Below are positions 4,062 to 5,241 of a DNA stretch of 5,241 nt, piece by piece; within the stretch, counting starts at the first letter, position 1, and each line of letters opens with the position of its first letter. Source of the stretch: Promethearchaeota archaeon CR_4 (lineage in GTDB: Archaea; Asgardarchaeota; Lokiarchaeia; Sigyniarchaeales; CR-4); the NCBI GenBank assembly GCA_001940655.1, contig MBAA01000060.1, positions 13,724 to 18,964 on the forward strand. Reading direction: 5' to 3'. Position numbers and translations under genes: made by a program. Under the pieces are notes generated by a model. It was not told where the DNA came from. It saw only the letters and a list, made by a program, of their open reading frames with translations, and ran no database searches.

Positions 4062-5241
4062 AAAAAGGATAATCTCCCCCCGGCCTTTTTTAATATGTTC
4101 ATGATGTCCTCGCCGCGGGCGTCCTCAAACGCTTGTGGAACCGACACATTTTTCTTCTTCGCAACGTGTGCAGCCGCCACCCGCATGCAGTTGAGGTGGT
4201 ACGCGGAGACGCGCCAGTTCGCGGCCCGCCACCCAAGGTAATAAATCTCCCGGTTCTGGTGTGCTGCCGCTAAGGTTTGCAAGTGGTTCTTCACGGATTT
4301 GCCATCCTTGAGCTTGAATGAGAAGTCCGGCATCACGCGGCACTTGGATCCTGACGTGAAACCGGCCGAGTGGGCCAAAGAATGCTCATCGATGTCCTCT
4401 TGAACTGCGACAACCTGCGCGAGGGTCATAGGTTGTTGGTCAGGGAACGGGTCACAGTCTGGGACGGCCGGGGGGAGGTAAAACAGGTGCGACCGGTACA
4501 GGTGACCGAGCAACCCCCGCATGTTACAACACCGGCGCATCGCCTGTTGGATGTCCGGGTTGGCGAACAGTGCCGCGATAAATCTCGTGCAGGCGTACCG
4601 CTCCTCATCTTCCCTCTCTTTCTTCATTTCCCCTTGTGTCTGTCTCTCCCCCGTTCTCGCGCGTTCGGCCGCGGCCTTTGCCCGCTGGGCCGCCAGTTCC
4701 TCGCCCTTGGCCAGTTCTTTGGCAATGTACCCCGCTTCCGAGAACAGTTTGTCCAAGAGGGTTGGGTACCGGTCGCTCGAGTGCTGGCACGCCTCAACGA
4801 GCTCCAACATACCCTCGAACTTTATCACGGGTTTATCTTTCGCGGTGCTAGACGCGGGTGCTACCTGGTTTTCGCCGCTCGTCTCTTCCTGATCCTGTTT
4901 CTCCTGCTCTTCCTCTTCAATTCGCTTTTTCTGAAAGTAATTAAGGACGGTCGTGAGATGGTTGGCATCCGCGGGACCCTCCACGCTCGCTAGCGTGTCG
5001 TTGATGCCCTTTTTGACGTTTCCCAACCGGTCGGGAACCCCCGCCAGCAAGATCGCCCGGACGTTTGTTGTTACATCCTTCAAATTAGCGGTCACGGCAC
5101 CTGCCTTGGACATCGTCGGGAGGCCGAGTAGGAAGGAGAGCTCGAGGTAGAACAGGTACAGGTCGAGCACGTTCTTCTCAAGGCCGGCGGGGAGGGTTCC
5201 CACCTCGGCGTTCTTGCCAAGACCCGCGTACTCGCGGAACT
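4037..5241 (-). CDS. Unrecognised GC-rich protein, 5' end beyond the window (at least 400 aa)
   Basis: The frame is open from the window edge (first full codon at 5239) to TGA 4037-4039, giving 400 visible residues. GTG at 5203 is only an internal candidate start, since open sequence continues upstream. Counting from that GTG, residues 10-30 are hydrophobic and helical (LDLYLFYLELSFLLGL), 90-120 are Glu/Gln-rich and disordered, and 160-202 are Ala/Glu/Arg-rich and probably coiled coil. Residues 203-375 are a denser domain with Cys205, Cys225, Cys226, Cys250, Cys288 and Cys339 and a Trp/Tyr-rich patch (IYYLGWRAANW, 320-330). No family or catalytic motif is recognised; a structural or viral-type protein is possible. 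G+C is far above the rest of the window, which suggests foreign origin. The last 12 residues (RLSFFWEVWETV) are encoded by AT-rich DNA after a G6 run and may be an artefact of a junction or frameshift. Confidence 0.72.
   Translation of the reverse strand, partial: FREYAGLGKNAEVGTLPAGLEKNVLDLYLFYLELSFLLGLPTMSKAGAVTANLKDVTTNVRAILLAGVPDRLGNVKKGINDTLASVEGPADANHLTTVLNYFQKKRIEEEEQEKQDQEETSGENQVAPASSTAKDKPVIKFEGMLELVEACQHSSDRYPTLLDKLFSEAGYIAKELAKGEELAAQRAKAAAERARTGERQTQGEMKKEREDEERYACTRFIAALFANPDIQQAMRRCCNMRGLLGHLYRSHLFYLPPAVPDCDPFPDQQPMTLAQVVAVQEDIDEHSLAHSAGFTSGSKCRVMPDFSFKLKDGKSVKNHLQTLAAAHQNREIYYLGWRAANWRVSAYHLNCMRVAAAHVAKKKNVSVPQAFEDARGEDIMNILKKAGGRLSFFWEVWETV
4076..4085. other. Sharp base-composition boundary
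   Basis: Left of about 4076 the sequence is AT-rich with long A and T runs. Right of it, it is GC-rich with CG-rich codons for more than 1.1 kb. The switch falls on a C6 run (4076-4081), close to an A7 run (4060-4066), inside the 3' end of the GC-rich ORF. It could be the edge of an inserted element or an assembly join. Confidence 0.6.

Noticed and set aside
4370..4993. 207-codon plus-strand ORF in the GC-rich part
   Set aside because: It is a shadow of the longer minus-strand gene. Long open shadows are expected in GC-rich coding DNA, and its Arg/Leu/Pro-rich product looks non-natural.

Overview
The window most resembles archaeal DNA. Its AT-rich part carries archaeal-type TATA boxes, short purine-rich ribosome binding sites, compact intron-free genes, small AbrB-like and ribbon-helix-helix (RHH) DNA-binding proteins, and an SDS22-like protein with perfect 22-residue leucine-rich repeats. 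That combination is common in Asgard archaea, but no marker gene here proves a lineage, and a virus or mobile element of such a host is also possible.

Layout. (1) Positions 1-1518 hold no convincing gene. The stretch contains a degenerate tandem duplication: 607-894 matches 1116-1403 with a near-constant offset of about 509 bp. The duplicated unit carries an about 98-bp block (roughly 81% identical by hand count), a diverged spacer, a perfectly conserved 20-mer and a TATA box. A third related TATA element opens the window at 1-30. (2) Positions 1519-2443 form a small regulator module. A 55-residue AbrB-like protein (minus) diverges from two closely spaced plus-strand genes, an RHH-like protein with a Cys-rich tail and a second RHH-like protein. 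The 89-bp divergent gap contains several inverted repeats that look like operators. (3) Positions 2563-3126 encode an unrecognised 148-residue protein, immediately followed (TGA|ATG) by a 38-residue microprotein whose end overlaps the next gene tail to tail. (4) Positions 3115-3918 (minus) encode the SDS22-like LRR protein, with a good TATA box and Shine-Dalgarno sequence. (5) From about 4080 to the right edge the base composition jumps to clearly GC-rich. A single unrecognised minus-strand ORF fills this part and is open through the window edge, so its N-terminus is missing.

How the parts relate. The AbrB/RHH cluster is plausibly an autoregulated transcription-factor cassette that may control the adjacent unknown genes. 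The LRR protein is probably an interaction scaffold with its own promoter. The GC-rich gene looks compositionally foreign. Its last 12 codons lie in AT-rich sequence after a G6 run, so the boundary may be an integration junction, a frameshift or an assembly join. The most unusual features are the promoter-bearing 509-bp repeat array with its GC-rich 20-mer, and the sharp composition break at 4076-4085.
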